Shown in pieces: positions 1-8,232 of a stretch of 62,594 nt of DNA. Made by a program: the position numbers and the translations under genes. The stretch lies in contig CAJFTX010000008.1 in the NCBI GenBank assembly GCA_904420075.1, positions 1-62,594 of the forward strand, given 5' to 3'. Positions within the stretch are counted from its first letter, which is position 1, and each line of letters starts with the position of its first letter. A model generated the notes under the pieces. The model was not told the DNA's origin, ran no database searches, and worked only from the letters and a program-made list of their open reading frames with translations. This DNA comes from an uncultured Clostridia bacterium. Its GTDB lineage: Bacteria; Bacillota; Clostridia; Oscillospirales; Feifaniaceae.

Positions 1-1110
1 GCCGTGAAACTCGAACTCGTACTCGTTGTCGTCCCGCTTCTCCACTGGGAGCGTCCCCTGATACGCCCGGTTCGGCCGGTCGAGAAACTCGAAGAGGTGC
101 TCGAGATGACCGACATAGACCGCATTGTCCACAAGGCCGAGGAGCAGCTTCCCGATCCCGTGACCCAGCCGCCCGAGCGCACCCACATACTGTACCACGC
201 TCCCCACTCCGAACGCGCCGAAAAACGCCTTCAGTACCACAAAGAGGTAGATACAGCTCTGGCAGAGTCCTATGGCGAGTTCGCCCCCCGCCCCACAGGC
301 GGACATCTGAAAAATCTGCCGTTTGTCCGAGCGCTCCCGCCGCGAGAGCTCCTCGAGCATTGTCTGCGCCGTGCAGTCCTGCCGGTAGATGCGCACATCC
401 TTCGCCCGCTCCGGCGCGGTGCAGAGCGTCCAGCCGAAGAAGACGAACAACCTGTTGAGCGCCACCGACCGCTCGCACCACCGCTCAAAAATGGCGCTCT
501 CCCTCCGGAATGCCTTCGCGTTTACCACCGCGCCCACAGTCAGAAGCAGGAGGACCGGCAACGCCCAGAGCGGCGAGCCGAGCACGCCGCCGCCCGAGAG
601 GAAGAGCTGCGCCGAGAGCCCCGCGGCCGCGGCGATCCCCACCGCCCCCTCGATCAGCCCTGAGAGCGACCACACAAACTGCCCAAGTCCGTTTCCGAAG
701 AGAAAGAGCGCCTCCTTCTCGGCCGTCCGGCGGCCCTGGACCGCCGCGTCCTCCAGGTCGGCGTAGTCCATCGAGAGCTGCTTGTCGGTGAACAGCTTGC
801 CAAAACAGCACCACATCTGGTTCTCCCTCTCCCGGTAGAGCGATGAGACAAAGCCCAGAAGCGCTGAGAGCAGAAAATTGGCGGCCACCGCCGCGAGCGC
901 AAAGCAGACCGCCCGGCGCAGCTCCCCAGCGGCGACTCCGCCCAGCACCTGCGCCGAGAGAAAGAGCTGCACGAGCGGCTGCAGCGCCGTGAGCAGCGCG
1001 CGCGCCACCGTCGCCCAGATGAGCCCCGGGCAGTAGCTGCGAATGGTCCGGGCCGCTCGCAGCGTGAGCCCCGCCCGCAGTTGCAGCGGCATTGCTCTCT
1101 TCACGCTCAT
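1..1110 (-). CDS. ABC exporter, membrane domain (partial, cut by window edge)
   Basis: This frame is open for 370 codons from an ATG at 1110 to the first base of the window, so the C-terminal part, which should hold the ATPase domain, is outside. The visible part has several hydrophobic segments (about residues 25-80, 140-185 and 230-290) separated by charged loops, as in type-1 ABC exporter membrane domains. It carries the coupling-helix-like stretch MDYADLEDA near residue 105. The ATG overlaps the stop of the next exporter gene as ATGA, so the two are translationally coupled and probably form a heterodimeric exporter. The substrate cannot be told. It belongs to the operon of the LytTR/GHKL system upstream. 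Confidence 0.8.
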   Translation of the reverse strand, partial: MSVKRAMPLQLRAGLTLRAARTIRSYCPGLIWATVARALLTALQPLVQLFLSAQVLGGVAAGELRRAVCFALAAVAANFLLSALLGFVSSLYRERENQMWCCFGKLFTDKQLSMDYADLEDAAVQGRRTAEKEALFLFGNGLGQFVWSLSGLIEGAVGIAAAAGLSAQLFLSGGGVLGSPLWALPVLLLLTVGAVVNAKAFRRESAIFERWCERSVALNRLFVFFGWTLCTAPERAKDVRIYRQDCTAQTMLEELSRRERSDKRQIFQMSACGAGGELAIGLCQSCIYLFVVLKAFFGAFGVGSVVQYVGALGRLGHGIGKLLLGLVDNAVYVGHLEHLFEFLDRPNRAYQGTLPVEKRDDNEYEFEFHG

Positions 1111-2945
1111 CTCTTTTCCTCCTCTCCCGGGTGTTCCCGGTAGTACTCCGCCTGGGTCCGATAGAGTTCGCTGTAGCGCCCACCGCGGGTGAGAAGCTGC
1201 TCATGCGTCCCCTCCTCCAGCACCGCACCGTTTTCCACCAGCAGAATCCGGTTGCAGAAGCGGGTGCTCGCCAGCCGGTGCGAGATGAAGAGGCTGGTCT
1301 TGTCTCTGGCAATCTCGTGGTAGACTCTATAGAGCTCACTCTCCGAGATGGGGTCGAGCGCCGCAGTCGGCTCGTCCAGCACCAGCACCGGCGCGTCCTT
1401 ATAGATCGCCCGCGCCAGCATCAGCTTCTGTGTCTCCCCGCCGGAAAGGCGCACACCTCCCTCGCGGATCGAGGGGTCCAGCGGCGTGTCCATCCCCTCA
1501 GGGAGGGCGCGCACCCGCTCCCACAGCCCCGCGAGCGCAAGGCAGCTCTGAACCCGCTCCCGGTCCGGCTCGTCCGCCGTCTCCGCCACCACCTGCGCCA
1601 CTGTCAGCGGCAGCACGCTGAACTGCTGGAACACCGCGGAGAAGAGCGCGTAGTATTCCTCCCGGTTATACTCCCGAAGCGGCACCCCGTCGTAGAGGAT
1701 CTCCCCCTCGGTCGGGTCGCACAGACCGCAGATCAGCTTGACAAGGGTGGTCTTACCCGCGCCGTTGAGGCCCACGACGCCGACGTGCGCCCCCGGCTCA
1801 AGGCGCAAGTTGAAACCGCTCAGCGTGTCATATGCGGCGCCGGGGTAGCGGTAGCTCACCCCCCGCAGCTCGATGGTTCGAGGCGCGTCGCGCAGCGCGG
1901 CGGTGGACAGACCGCCCTCCCGCCGGAACCGCTCCGGGAACTCAAGATAGCTGCGCAGGCGGTTGACCGAGACGCTGATCCGCCGCATCCCCGCGAGCGC
2001 CTCAAGCAGATTGCGCAGAAAAGCCGAGAAGCCGGCGACCGCCCCGAAGTAGAAGACAAATTCGGCGGCGCCCAGCTCCCCTCTCCAGGCGAGATAGAGG
2101 AGATATCCGTACACCACGCCCTCCCGCAGCAGCGTAAGCGCCGCGCTCCCGAGCGCGCTGCCAAACGCCGCCCGGAGGTATCTTCTGTACCATCCGGCGA
2201 GCTTCTCCATCGCGCGGGCGTAGACCATCTGGAGCCAGCGCTCCATCCGGTAGAGCCGGATCTCCTTGGCGAGCACCGGCTCCTCCGCCGCCGCATCCAC
2301 ATAGCCGAGCTCCCGGTTGTACTTCGCCCGCTCGCCCGCGTTGCGCGCGACAAAGGCCGACTCTCTGCCCGCAATCCAGTACCCGAGCGCACCGCTTCCC
2401 GCCAGCAGCGGCAGAAGCCATATCCCCAGCCGCCCCAGGATCACCGCATAGACAAAAAGACCCAAAAGTCCGGACAGAAAGCCGGTCCACATATAGTAGA
2501 CGTTGCGCAGCTCCGACTCATTCTGGTTGCAGGCCCGGAAGCTCTCCTGCTGCAGGGTGCAGAAGAGCTCGTCCTCCTGGTTCTGATAGTCGGTACACAG
2601 CCCTTTCTCAGAGATCCGCCCCATATAGTAGCTGCCCATGAGCAGCTTATATTGGTAGAGATATTTCTCGCAGAGTTTCGCCCCGCCCATACAGAGCGCG
2701 AGCAGCACCGAGAATACGAGCGTCGCGCCCACCGGCGTCCAGACTGTCCCGCCTCCCTCAAGCGCAGCGAGCGCCGCCCGTGGCAGCAAGATCCCCACAA
2801 GCGGCGAGAGCACCGCGAGCAGCACCGACGCCGCGCACCAGCGGAGCAGCGCGGGCAGATACTCCCGCGTGCAGCGAAAGCAGTAGCGCATATTCGCAAA
2901 GGTGCTGTACCGCTTCAAGCGGCTCTCCGGCTCCTTCACAGGCAT
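1107..2945 (-). CDS. ABC transporter, fused permease and ATP-binding protein
   Basis: A 612-residue half-exporter. The N-terminal half (about 30-330) has around six hydrophobic segments. The ATPase domain follows, with Walker A GLNGAGKTT at 392-400, signature LSGGE at 500-504 and Walker B LVLDEP at 521-526. The start at 2945 is chosen because a GAGGGAGGGG ribosome site lies directly upstream; the frame stays open further up without a better site. It lies downstream of the GHKL kinase and overlaps the next exporter half by 4 nt. Such pairs next to LytTR/GHKL systems often export peptides or confer self-resistance; that role is inference here. Confidence 0.88.
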   Translation of the reverse strand: MPVKEPESRLKRYSTFANMRYCFRCTREYLPALLRWCAASVLLAVLSPLVGILLPRAALAALEGGGTVWTPVGATLVFSVLLALCMGGAKLCEKYLYQYKLLMGSYYMGRISEKGLCTDYQNQEDELFCTLQQESFRACNQNESELRNVYYMWTGFLSGLLGLFVYAVILGRLGIWLLPLLAGSGALGYWIAGRESAFVARNAGERAKYNRELGYVDAAAEEPVLAKEIRLYRMERWLQMVYARAMEKLAGWYRRYLRAAFGSALGSAALTLLREGVVYGYLLYLAWRGELGAAEFVFYFGAVAGFSAFLRNLLEALAGMRRISVSVNRLRSYLEFPERFRREGGLSTAALRDAPRTIELRGVSYRYPGAAYDTLSGFNLRLEPGAHVGVVGLNGAGKTTLVKLICGLCDPTEGEILYDGVPLREYNREEYYALFSAVFQQFSVLPLTVAQVVAETADEPDRERVQSCLALAGLWERVRALPEGMDTPLDPSIREGGVRLSGGETQKLMLARAIYKDAPVLVLDEPTAALDPISESELYRVYHEIARDKTSLFISHRLASTRFCNRILLVENGAVLEEGTHEQLLTRGGRYSELYRTQAEYYREHPGEEEKR

Positions 2946-3026
2946 CCCCCCTCCCTCACAGGATAGCGCCGGCCGTTCCGCTGCGGTGAAATCCTGCACG
3001 AACGGCGCCCCCTCGCACACGAACGG

Positions 3027-3722
3027 TCAGAGCGGGAGCAGCACCTCGGTGGCGAACACCCCCTCCTCATTCTGCCGGTTGACATAGCCGCCGTATTTCT
3101 CCACAATCCGGTCGATCCGCACAAGCCCGAATCCGTGCGACGGCTCCCCTTTGGTCGAGAGATAGGTCCGCCCACTCCGGCGCACCTCCCCGCCCGACGA
3201 GTTGGAGACCGAGAGATAGAGCTGCCCTTTCAGCGCGCCGATATAGAGCCGGACAAATCGCCGCTCCCCCTCCGGCTGCCGGAGACAGGCCTCCATCGCG
3301 TTGTCGAGCAGATTGCCCATTACCGCGCAGAACTCCACCTCGGAGAGCTTCAGCTCCCGCGGCACTGTGGCCTTCGCGTTGATCTCGATCCCCTTGGAGC
3401 GCAGCAGCGACAGCTTGCTGTTTAGAATCGCGTCCACCATCACGTTCCCGGTCTTTAGTACAGTGTCCACCTCGCACAGCTCGCTGTTCAGCGCGGAGAG
3501 ATAGTCCTCCAGTTTTTTGAGACAGGCGGGGTCCCCCGAGGCGCGCGCCTCCGCCGCGAGCGCCCGGATCGCCTGGATGTGGTTGTGGTAGTCGTGCCGC
3601 CAGCCCCGCATCGTGCGGTAGATCTGCTCCACCTCGCGGTACTGCCGCTCGAGCAGATCGCTCTGATAGGCCGCGATCCGCCGGTCCACAAGCCGGCCAA
3701 AAACACGCTCAAACAGTCCCAT
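3027..3722 (-). CDS. GHKL-type histidine kinase without membrane sensor domain
   Basis: A 231-residue protein with an AgrC/LytS-like transmitter. The dimerisation helix carries the motif RHDYHNH with likely phospho-acceptor His43. The ATPase domain shows the N-box NLLDNAMEA and a glycine-rich HGFGLVR motif near the end. AgrC-type kinases normally carry five to seven membrane segments before the transmitter. Here only about 20 residues precede the coiled-coil start, so the protein looks cytosolic. It overlaps the response regulator upstream by 14 nt, and the two are surely partners. How it senses a signal is unknown; control by the exporter or another membrane protein is possible. Confidence 0.85.
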   Translation of the reverse strand: MGLFERVFGRLVDRRIAAYQSDLLERQYREVEQIYRTMRGWRHDYHNHIQAIRALAAEARASGDPACLKKLEDYLSALNSELCEVDTVLKTGNVMVDAILNSKLSLLRSKGIEINAKATVPRELKLSEVEFCAVMGNLLDNAMEACLRQPEGERRFVRLYIGALKGQLYLSVSNSSGGEVRRSGRTYLSTKGEPSHGFGLVRIDRIVEKYGGYVNRQNEEGVFATEVLLPL

Positions 3723-4428
3723 CGTCTTCCCCCCTGAAGTGCCGGATAAACGCCCGGTTCACCCGGTCGTAATTGCCTCGTGAGAGCGGCAGCCGCTCCC
3801 CCGTATCGAGCAAAAGCTCGCTGCGCCCGATCTGGCGGATATAGTCGAGGTTCACAAGATAGGAGCGGTGGCAGCGCACAAAGCCCTCCCCGAGCACCCC
3901 CTCCATCTCGGAGATCGAGCGGCGCAGCTCATACCGCCGCTCCGGCGTGCGCAGCTCCACCGCGTGCAAAAACGCCTCCACGCACACGATCTGCCCCACC
4001 GGCAGGCGCAGCGTTCCGCCCTCATACGGCAGCAGCACCGTCCGCTCTCTCCGGCGGAGCTCCGCCGCCGCCCGATCGAGCACCGCGTAAAGCTTCTCCT
4101 CCTCCACCGGTTTCAAAAGATAGTGCAGCGCCGCCACTTCATACCCCTCGAGCACAAAATCCGCAAACCCCGTCACAAAGACAAGCTGAAAGGTCCGGTC
4201 CTCCCGGCGCAGCCGCCGCGCGAGCTCCACGCCGCTCATCCCCTCCATCTGGATGTCCAGCAGCAGAATGTCGGGCGCCTCCTCCTCACAGGCAAAGAGC
4301 AGCTGCTCCGCGCTCCGGAAGAGAGAGACGGCGCAGCGCCTCCCCCTCAGCTCCGCCCAGCGCTCCACGATTCTCTTCAAATAGCCGCTCTCAGCCGGCT
4401 CGTCGTCACAGATGGCAATTTTCAGCAT
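3709..4428 (-). CDS. LytTR-family response regulator
   Basis: A 239-residue regulator. Residues 1-120 form a receiver domain with acidic pocket CDD at 7-9, phospho-acceptor Asp58 in LLLDIQM, and the conserved Lys in LLKPVEEEK. Residues about 135-235 form a LytTR DNA-binding domain, with the typical VRCHRSYLVN and LPLSRGNY motifs. The frame stays open far upstream, but the start at 4428 is fixed by the classic receiver start MLKIAICDD and a GAGGAGAAGAG ribosome site. It is the first gene of a four-gene minus-strand operon with the GHKL kinase and two ABC exporter halves. It probably controls that operon, since LytTR regulators commonly act on adjacent transporters. Confidence 0.9.
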   Translation of the reverse strand: MLKIAICDDEPAESGYLKRIVERWAELRGRRCAVSLFRSAEQLLFACEEEAPDILLLDIQMEGMSGVELARRLRREDRTFQLVFVTGFADFVLEGYEVAALHYLLKPVEEEKLYAVLDRAAAELRRRERTVLLPYEGGTLRLPVGQIVCVEAFLHAVELRTPERRYELRRSISEMEGVLGEGFVRCHRSYLVNLDYIRQIGRSELLLDTGERLPLSRGNYDRVNRAFIRHFRGEDDGTV

Positions 4429-4488
4429 CTCTCTTCTCCTCTCTCCCCGGCGCCCGCGCAGCATTTCTCTGAGTTCTCCATTTCGACA

Positions 4489-4517
4489 TTTACTTTGCGC
4501 GGCTTTTATCATACAAT
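4489..4517 (+). promoter_or_regulatory. Promoter for sdaAB-sdaAA
   Basis: The -35 element TTTACT at 4489-4494 is followed after 17 bases by the -10 element TACAAT at 4512-4517. It lies about 40 bases upstream of the sdaAB start, in the divergent region shared with the LytTR operon. Confidence 0.6.
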
Positions 4518-4555
4518 ATGGGTGAAAAAGCGGGCGCGCGGGAGGGGCAACAGCT

Positions 4556-5224
4556 ATGGATATTTTTGATGTCATCGGCCCGGTGATGATCGGACCGTCC
4601 AGCAGCCACACGGCGGGCGCAGTGCGCATCGGGCGGGTGGCCCGCGAGATCCTGGGCCGTCCGGCGGTGCGCGCCGAGATCGGCCTCTGCGGCAGTTTCG
4701 CCCGGACCTTCCGGGGCCACGGCACAGACCGGGCTCTGGTGGCGGGCATCCTGGGTCTTGCTCCGGACGACGCACGCGTCCGCGACAGCCTACAGCTCGC
4801 GGACTCGCTCGGGCTTACATACGCCTTCCACGAGGAGCACTTGCAGAGCGCCCATCCCAACACGGCGCTGCTGCGCCTGTGGGGCGAGGACAACGTCCGG
4901 TGCGAGGTGCAGGGCGCCTCGGTCGGCGGAGGCAATATCCTCATCAGCCGGATCAACGGCATGGAAACGCAGGTCACCGGCCAGCAGGAGACGCTCATCG
5001 TGCTGCACCGGGACGAGCCGGGGATGATCGCTGCGGTCACCGGGCGGGTGGCGGATTCCGGTCTCAACATCGGCAACTTCCGGCTGAGCCGCCCCAAAAA
5101 GGGCGCGCAGGCCGTGATGACGCTGGAGACCGACCTTGCGGTGCCCGCCCCTCTGCTGGACGAGTTGCGCGGTCTGCCGGGAATTACGCGGGTGGTCCCC
5201 ATTCCCGCCAACAGAAGTGTTTGA
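4556..5224 (+). CDS. sdaAB: L-serine dehydratase, beta subunit
   Basis: A 222-residue protein with the family opening FDVIGPVMIGPSSSHTAGAVR, a substrate-loop feature of iron-sulfur L-serine dehydratases. The C-terminal part (about 145-218) is an ACT domain, with HRDEPGMIAAVTGRVA and LNIGNFRLSR. With the alpha subunit it deaminates L-serine to pyruvate and ammonia in the cytoplasm. The ACT domain in this family takes part in regulation or assembly. The alpha-subunit gene follows after 10 bases, so the two are co-transcribed. Confidence 0.95.
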   Translation: MDIFDVIGPVMIGPSSSHTAGAVRIGRVAREILGRPAVRAEIGLCGSFARTFRGHGTDRALVAGILGLAPDDARVRDSLQLADSLGLTYAFHEEHLQSAHPNTALLRLWGEDNVRCEVQGASVGGGNILISRINGMETQVTGQQETLIVLHRDEPGMIAAVTGRVADSGLNIGNFRLSRPKKGAQAVMTLETDLAVPAPLLDELRGLPGITRVVPIPANRSV

Positions 5225-5234
5225 GGAGGTAGCG

Positions 5235-6119
5235 ATGTTGGACTACGATTCGATTGGTGAGCTCGCCCGCCGGGCGGCCTCAGAGGCGGTCACCATCGGC
5301 CGGCTGGTTCTGGCCGACCAGGCGGAACAGCTGGATCTGCCGCAGGACGCTCTGCTGCGCCGAATGCACCGGAATCTGGATGTGATGCGCGCCGCCGCAC
5401 GCGACGGCGCGCAGAAAGAACTCCGCTCCACCAGCGGACTCACCGGAGGGGACGGCTGGCGCATGGAGCAGTACGCCGCCTCCGGACGGGCCCTGTGCGG
5501 TCCGCTCGGCGGCCGCGCCATCGCGATCGCCGTCGCCGTGGCCGAGTGCAACGCGGCCATGGGCCGCATCGTGGCCGCCCCGACGGCGGGCAGCTGCGGC
5601 ATTCTGCCGGGGGCCTTGCTCTCCCTGCTCGAGGCAGGCCGCGTCACCGAGGAGCAGGCGGCGCTCGCCCTCTTCACGGCCGGAGCCGTGGGCATGGTCA
5701 TCGCAAACAACGCCGGCGTCTCCGGCGCGGAGGGCGGCTGCCAGGCCGAGTGCGGCAGCGCAAGCGCCATGGCTGCGGCGGCGCTCGTCGAGCTGCAGGG
5801 CGGCACGCCCGAGATGGCGGCCCACGCGGCGGCGATCGCTCTAAAAAATCAGCTGGGGCTCGTGTGCGACCCGGTGGCGGGCCTCGTGGAGGTGCCCTGC
5901 ATCAAGCGCAACGCGGGCGGCGTCGCAAACGCGTTTGCCGCCGCAGATTTGGCGCTCGCGGGCGTCCGCAGCGTCATCCCGGTGGACGAGGTTGTGGGCG
6001 CGATGCGGGAGGTCGGCGGCGCCATGCCCTGCGCTCTGCGCGAGACCGCCGAGGGGGGACTTGCCGCCACCCCCACCGGTGCAGCGCTCCGAGAGAAGCT
6101 GTTCGGCCGCGGGGACTGA
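5235..6119 (+). CDS. sdaAA: L-serine dehydratase, alpha subunit (4Fe-4S)
   Basis: A 294-residue protein. The start at 5235 follows a GAGGAGG ribosome site by 6 bases; the frame is open further upstream inside sdaAB but without a ribosome site. It contains the conserved cysteine motifs of the family: GSCGILPG, the GGCQAECGSASAM stretch, and CDPVAGLVEVPC. These are known to hold the oxygen-sensitive 4Fe-4S cluster that binds serine directly. It is the catalytic partner of sdaAB just upstream. A small inverted repeat without a good T-run overlaps its stop codon at 6118-6139. Confidence 0.95.
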   Translation: MLDYDSIGELARRAASEAVTIGRLVLADQAEQLDLPQDALLRRMHRNLDVMRAAARDGAQKELRSTSGLTGGDGWRMEQYAASGRALCGPLGGRAIAIAVAVAECNAAMGRIVAAPTAGSCGILPGALLSLLEAGRVTEEQAALALFTAGAVGMVIANNAGVSGAEGGCQAECGSASAMAAAALVELQGGTPEMAAHAAAIALKNQLGLVCDPVAGLVEVPCIKRNAGGVANAFAAADLALAGVRSVIPVDEVVGAMREVGGAMPCALRETAEGGLAATPTGAALREKLFGRGD

Positions 6120-6224
6120 GCCGCTTTGAAAAGCGGCTCAGTCGTTCGGACCGCACGGCCGAGGCGCGAAAGAAAAGCCGATCGGCGGCGCCCGTCTCCC
6201 ACATCGTCGCTTCACTTCTCACAA

Positions 6225-6265
6225 GAGGGCATTTCCCAGGGCTGCCGCCCTTGGGAAATGCCCTC
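6225..6265. terminator. Bidirectional hairpin between sdaAA and rpe
   Basis: A long near-perfect stem of about 17 base pairs (arms 6225-6241 and 6248-6265, one bulged base) lies between two convergent genes. No real T-run follows on either strand, so it is a terminator candidate by position and stem strength. Confidence 0.6.
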
Positions 6266-6296
6266 TCTGTGTTCCGCCGAAACGGCCGCGCCTTTT

Positions 6297-6944
6297 TCAG
6301 CAGCTCATAAGTCCTCTGATCGCCTCCGCCGGATCATCCGCGCCAAAGACGCTGCTCCCCGCGACCACAACCTCGGCTCCCGCCTCGCGCACCTGGCCCG
6401 CGTTCTGAAGGCCGATGCCGCCGTCCACCTCGAGCTCAAAGGAGAGTCCCATCTCCTCCCGCATTTCGCGCAGGATGCGCAGCTTGCGCAGCGAGTCCGG
6501 CATGAACGACTGGCCTCCGAAGCCCGGCTCCACACTCATCACAAGCACCAGGTCACAGAGCGGCAGATATTCGCGGATCTCCTCCGGCTCGGTCTTCGGC
6601 TTGATCGAGAGCCCAACCTTCACTCCGCTCTTTTTGATCTGTTCAAGCGTCCCGCGCAGGTCATCTGTCGCCTCCGCATGAACGGTGATGATGTCCGCTC
6701 CCGCCTTCACAAAATCGTTGAGATACCGCTTCGGTTCGACGATCATCAGATGGACGTCAAAGACCATCTTTGAGTGCGGTCGGATGCACTTGATCACCGG
6801 CGCGGCAAAGGACATGTTCGGTACAAACTGCCCATCCATCACATCGATGTGCAGATACTCGGCGCCCGCCTTCTCCACCATCTCCACATCCCGTGCGAGA
6901 TAGGCAAAATCCGCGGACAGAATCGACGGCGCAACTTTCAGCAT
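6297..6944 (-). CDS. rpe: Ribulose-phosphate 3-epimerase
   Basis: A 215-residue TIM-barrel enzyme interconverting D-ribulose 5-phosphate and D-xylulose 5-phosphate in the pentose phosphate pathway. Family motifs are clear: MLKVAPSILSADF at the start, LHIDVMDGQFVPN with metal and catalytic His/Asp, VMSVEPGFGGQ, the second catalytic Asp in LEVDGGIG, and the phosphate-binding VAGSSVFG near the end. The start at 6944 has a GGAGGGG site; 24 upstream codons are open but out of family. It is a single-gene unit with its own promoter at 6976-7004. Confidence 0.96.
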   Translation of the reverse strand: MLKVAPSILSADFAYLARDVEMVEKAGAEYLHIDVMDGQFVPNMSFAAPVIKCIRPHSKMVFDVHLMIVEPKRYLNDFVKAGADIITVHAEATDDLRGTLEQIKKSGVKVGLSIKPKTEPEEIREYLPLCDLVLVMSVEPGFGGQSFMPDSLRKLRILREMREEMGLSFELEVDGGIGLQNAGQVREAGAEVVVAGSSVFGADDPAEAIRGLMSC

Positions 6945-6975
6945 AAGCCCCTCCAAAAAAACATATGATAGTTTT

Positions 6976-7004
6976 ATTTTAGATGATTTTAGGTCCGAGG
7001 TCAA
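6976..7004 (-). promoter_or_regulatory. Promoter for rpe
   Basis: Read on the minus strand, TTGACC (6999-7004) is followed after exactly 17 bases by TAAAAT (6976-6981), each a 5/6 match to the sigma-A consensus. It lies about 30 bases upstream of the rpe start. Confidence 0.75.
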
Positions 7005-7515
7005 CCGCGAAGACAAAACATAAAAAACAGGATGGAGTCAATCAAAAAAACCGGAGGGCATTCTATGACAGGGACCTCTCTGCTTCTCTCCGGGAAAGAG
7101 CGTATGACCGAGGTTTCTCGCCCGTAGGGCGCGATACACGGCGGCCCACGACCGGCCCAGAATCTCCCGGGGACAGTAGAGCAAAGTCCCCCGTATCCGT
7201 CCACACCGTCGCGCGGCGGTCTCACCCTGTTTCACTGTGCCGGAAGGACGAACCGTCGGGACAGGCGTTTGCGCGGCAGTGCCGCTGAGATACCGTAGCC
7301 GGCTCCCGGCCGCGCGGCGGAGTTCGAGCTGCTCCCAGTTGCGCTGAAATCAGCGCCGCTAAAAGGGCGGCCCTCCGTGGCGGCACATCTGTCAAAGCGA
7401 GGTCACCCGGGCGGACGCCCGGCGGATCTCGGGTGAAAACAGCCCTCACCAAACGCCGCGCCCGCACATAGGATAGAAGGAGAGGCGGGGGAACTCGCCG
7501 CTCTTTGAATAGATC
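7005..7515. other. Gene-free stretch upstream of the decayed regulator
   Basis: No open frame here has family character, a ribosome site or consistent codon use on either strand. Short frames present in it are random GC-rich openings. It may be remains of a gene too far decayed to recognise. Confidence 0.5.
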
Positions 7516-7549
7516 GCCGCCGGGGAGCATACGCTCCCCGGCGGCATTT
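7516..7549 (+). terminator. Strong hairpin with T-run
   Basis: A perfect 13-base-pair stem (7516-7528 with 7533-7545) and a 4-base loop are followed by ATTTT on the plus strand. It is a good intrinsic terminator, yet no intact plus-strand gene precedes it. This suggests that a gene once ended here. Confidence 0.65.
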
Positions 7550-7638
7550 TCCGTCGCAGCGGGCTCCTCGTCAATCGCAACCGGCCGCTCCGCTGTGATA
7601 CCGATTGCGGCCAAGACGGACGCCTCCAGATCTGATTT

Positions 7639-7683
7639 GCCCTTCGATGCACTCTGTCCCCAAAGCTGAGCGCATCGAAGGGC
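7639..7683. repeat. 12-bp inverted repeat with 21-nt loop
   Basis: Perfect 12-base arms at 7639-7650 and 7672-7683 flank a 21-base loop, and the plus-strand side is followed by GCGCTATTTTATG. It lies about 40 bases before the decayed XRE-like gene and could be an operator or a terminator. Confidence 0.5.
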
Positions 7684-7721
7684 GCGCTATTTTATGAAAA
7701 AATCCGGCGGAGTCCAACCGT

Positions 7722-7850
7722 TCAAAAAAGAGAGAGCTCTCTCAGGAACAGCTCGCGCAGGAGATCGGCGCGTCCAGGCAGGCCGTCTCCAAGGGGGGGA
7801 GAGCGAGCAGAGCTCCCCCGGCCTAAGAAATCGTCGCCCTCAGCGCACCG
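7722..7850 (+). pseudogene. Frameshifted remnant of an XRE-family regulator
   Basis: Bases 7725-7793 translate as KKRELSQEQLAQEIGASRQ followed by AVSK, the first three helices of an XRE/Cro-type HTH. The reading then shifts. Bases 7799-7825 give ESEQSSPGL, matching the usual WESGxSxPxL that follows AVSK. After one extra base, 7827-7844 give EIVALS, matching the usual EKIVALSELF. At least two frameshifts and a lost start codon are therefore needed to explain the sequence. The gene may have continued to about 8200 with a hydrophobic tail, but nothing there can be aligned by eye. Confidence 0.65.
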
Positions 7851-8232
7851 TTTCACGCACCCGATTTCCCGCTCGGAGGCGCTGCGGCGGAGAAAAAGAG
7901 CGGGACCCGAATCTCACTGTGGGTAAAATTCTGTATCTCACACCCATCTTTTCCCTTGCGCTCGAACTTCTCAGCGCGTTTACAAACCGGTATGAAACGC
8001 AGAACACGGAGAGGGCGCCCGGCAGTCCTGTCCTTCAGGCGGTCGGAGTTCCGGCCCATTCCACCGGCGCCGGTCTTCCCCGTGCGCGCCGCATTTCTCA
8101 TCAAACGGCCAAACCTCACGCTCTTTCTCCCGCTGCCGGCGGCCTCCCTGCTCTCTACCAGCTCGCTCCTCGCCGCGGCTGCCGATGCCGGTCTGAGCGC
8201 AGCCGTCTACCGCCCTCTGAAAGGGCGAACGT
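7851..8232. other. Gene-free stretch after the XRE remnant
   Basis: All short frames here lack ribosome sites and family motifs. One plus-strand frame at about 7917-7985 is hydrophobic and could be the decayed membrane tail of the XRE-type regulator. Nothing else is seen. Confidence 0.4.

Noticed and set aside
1092-2966. Plus-strand open frame of 624 codons
   Set aside because: It is antisense to the ABC transporter with clear Walker motifs on the minus strand. Its translation is rich in Arg, His, Pro and Leu without domain features, as expected of a shadow in GC-rich DNA.
4429-5211. Upstream extension of the LytTR regulator frame to 500 codons
   Set aside because: The extension is antisense to sdaAB. 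The receiver domain starts at MLKIAICDD with its own ribosome site, so the start is 4428.
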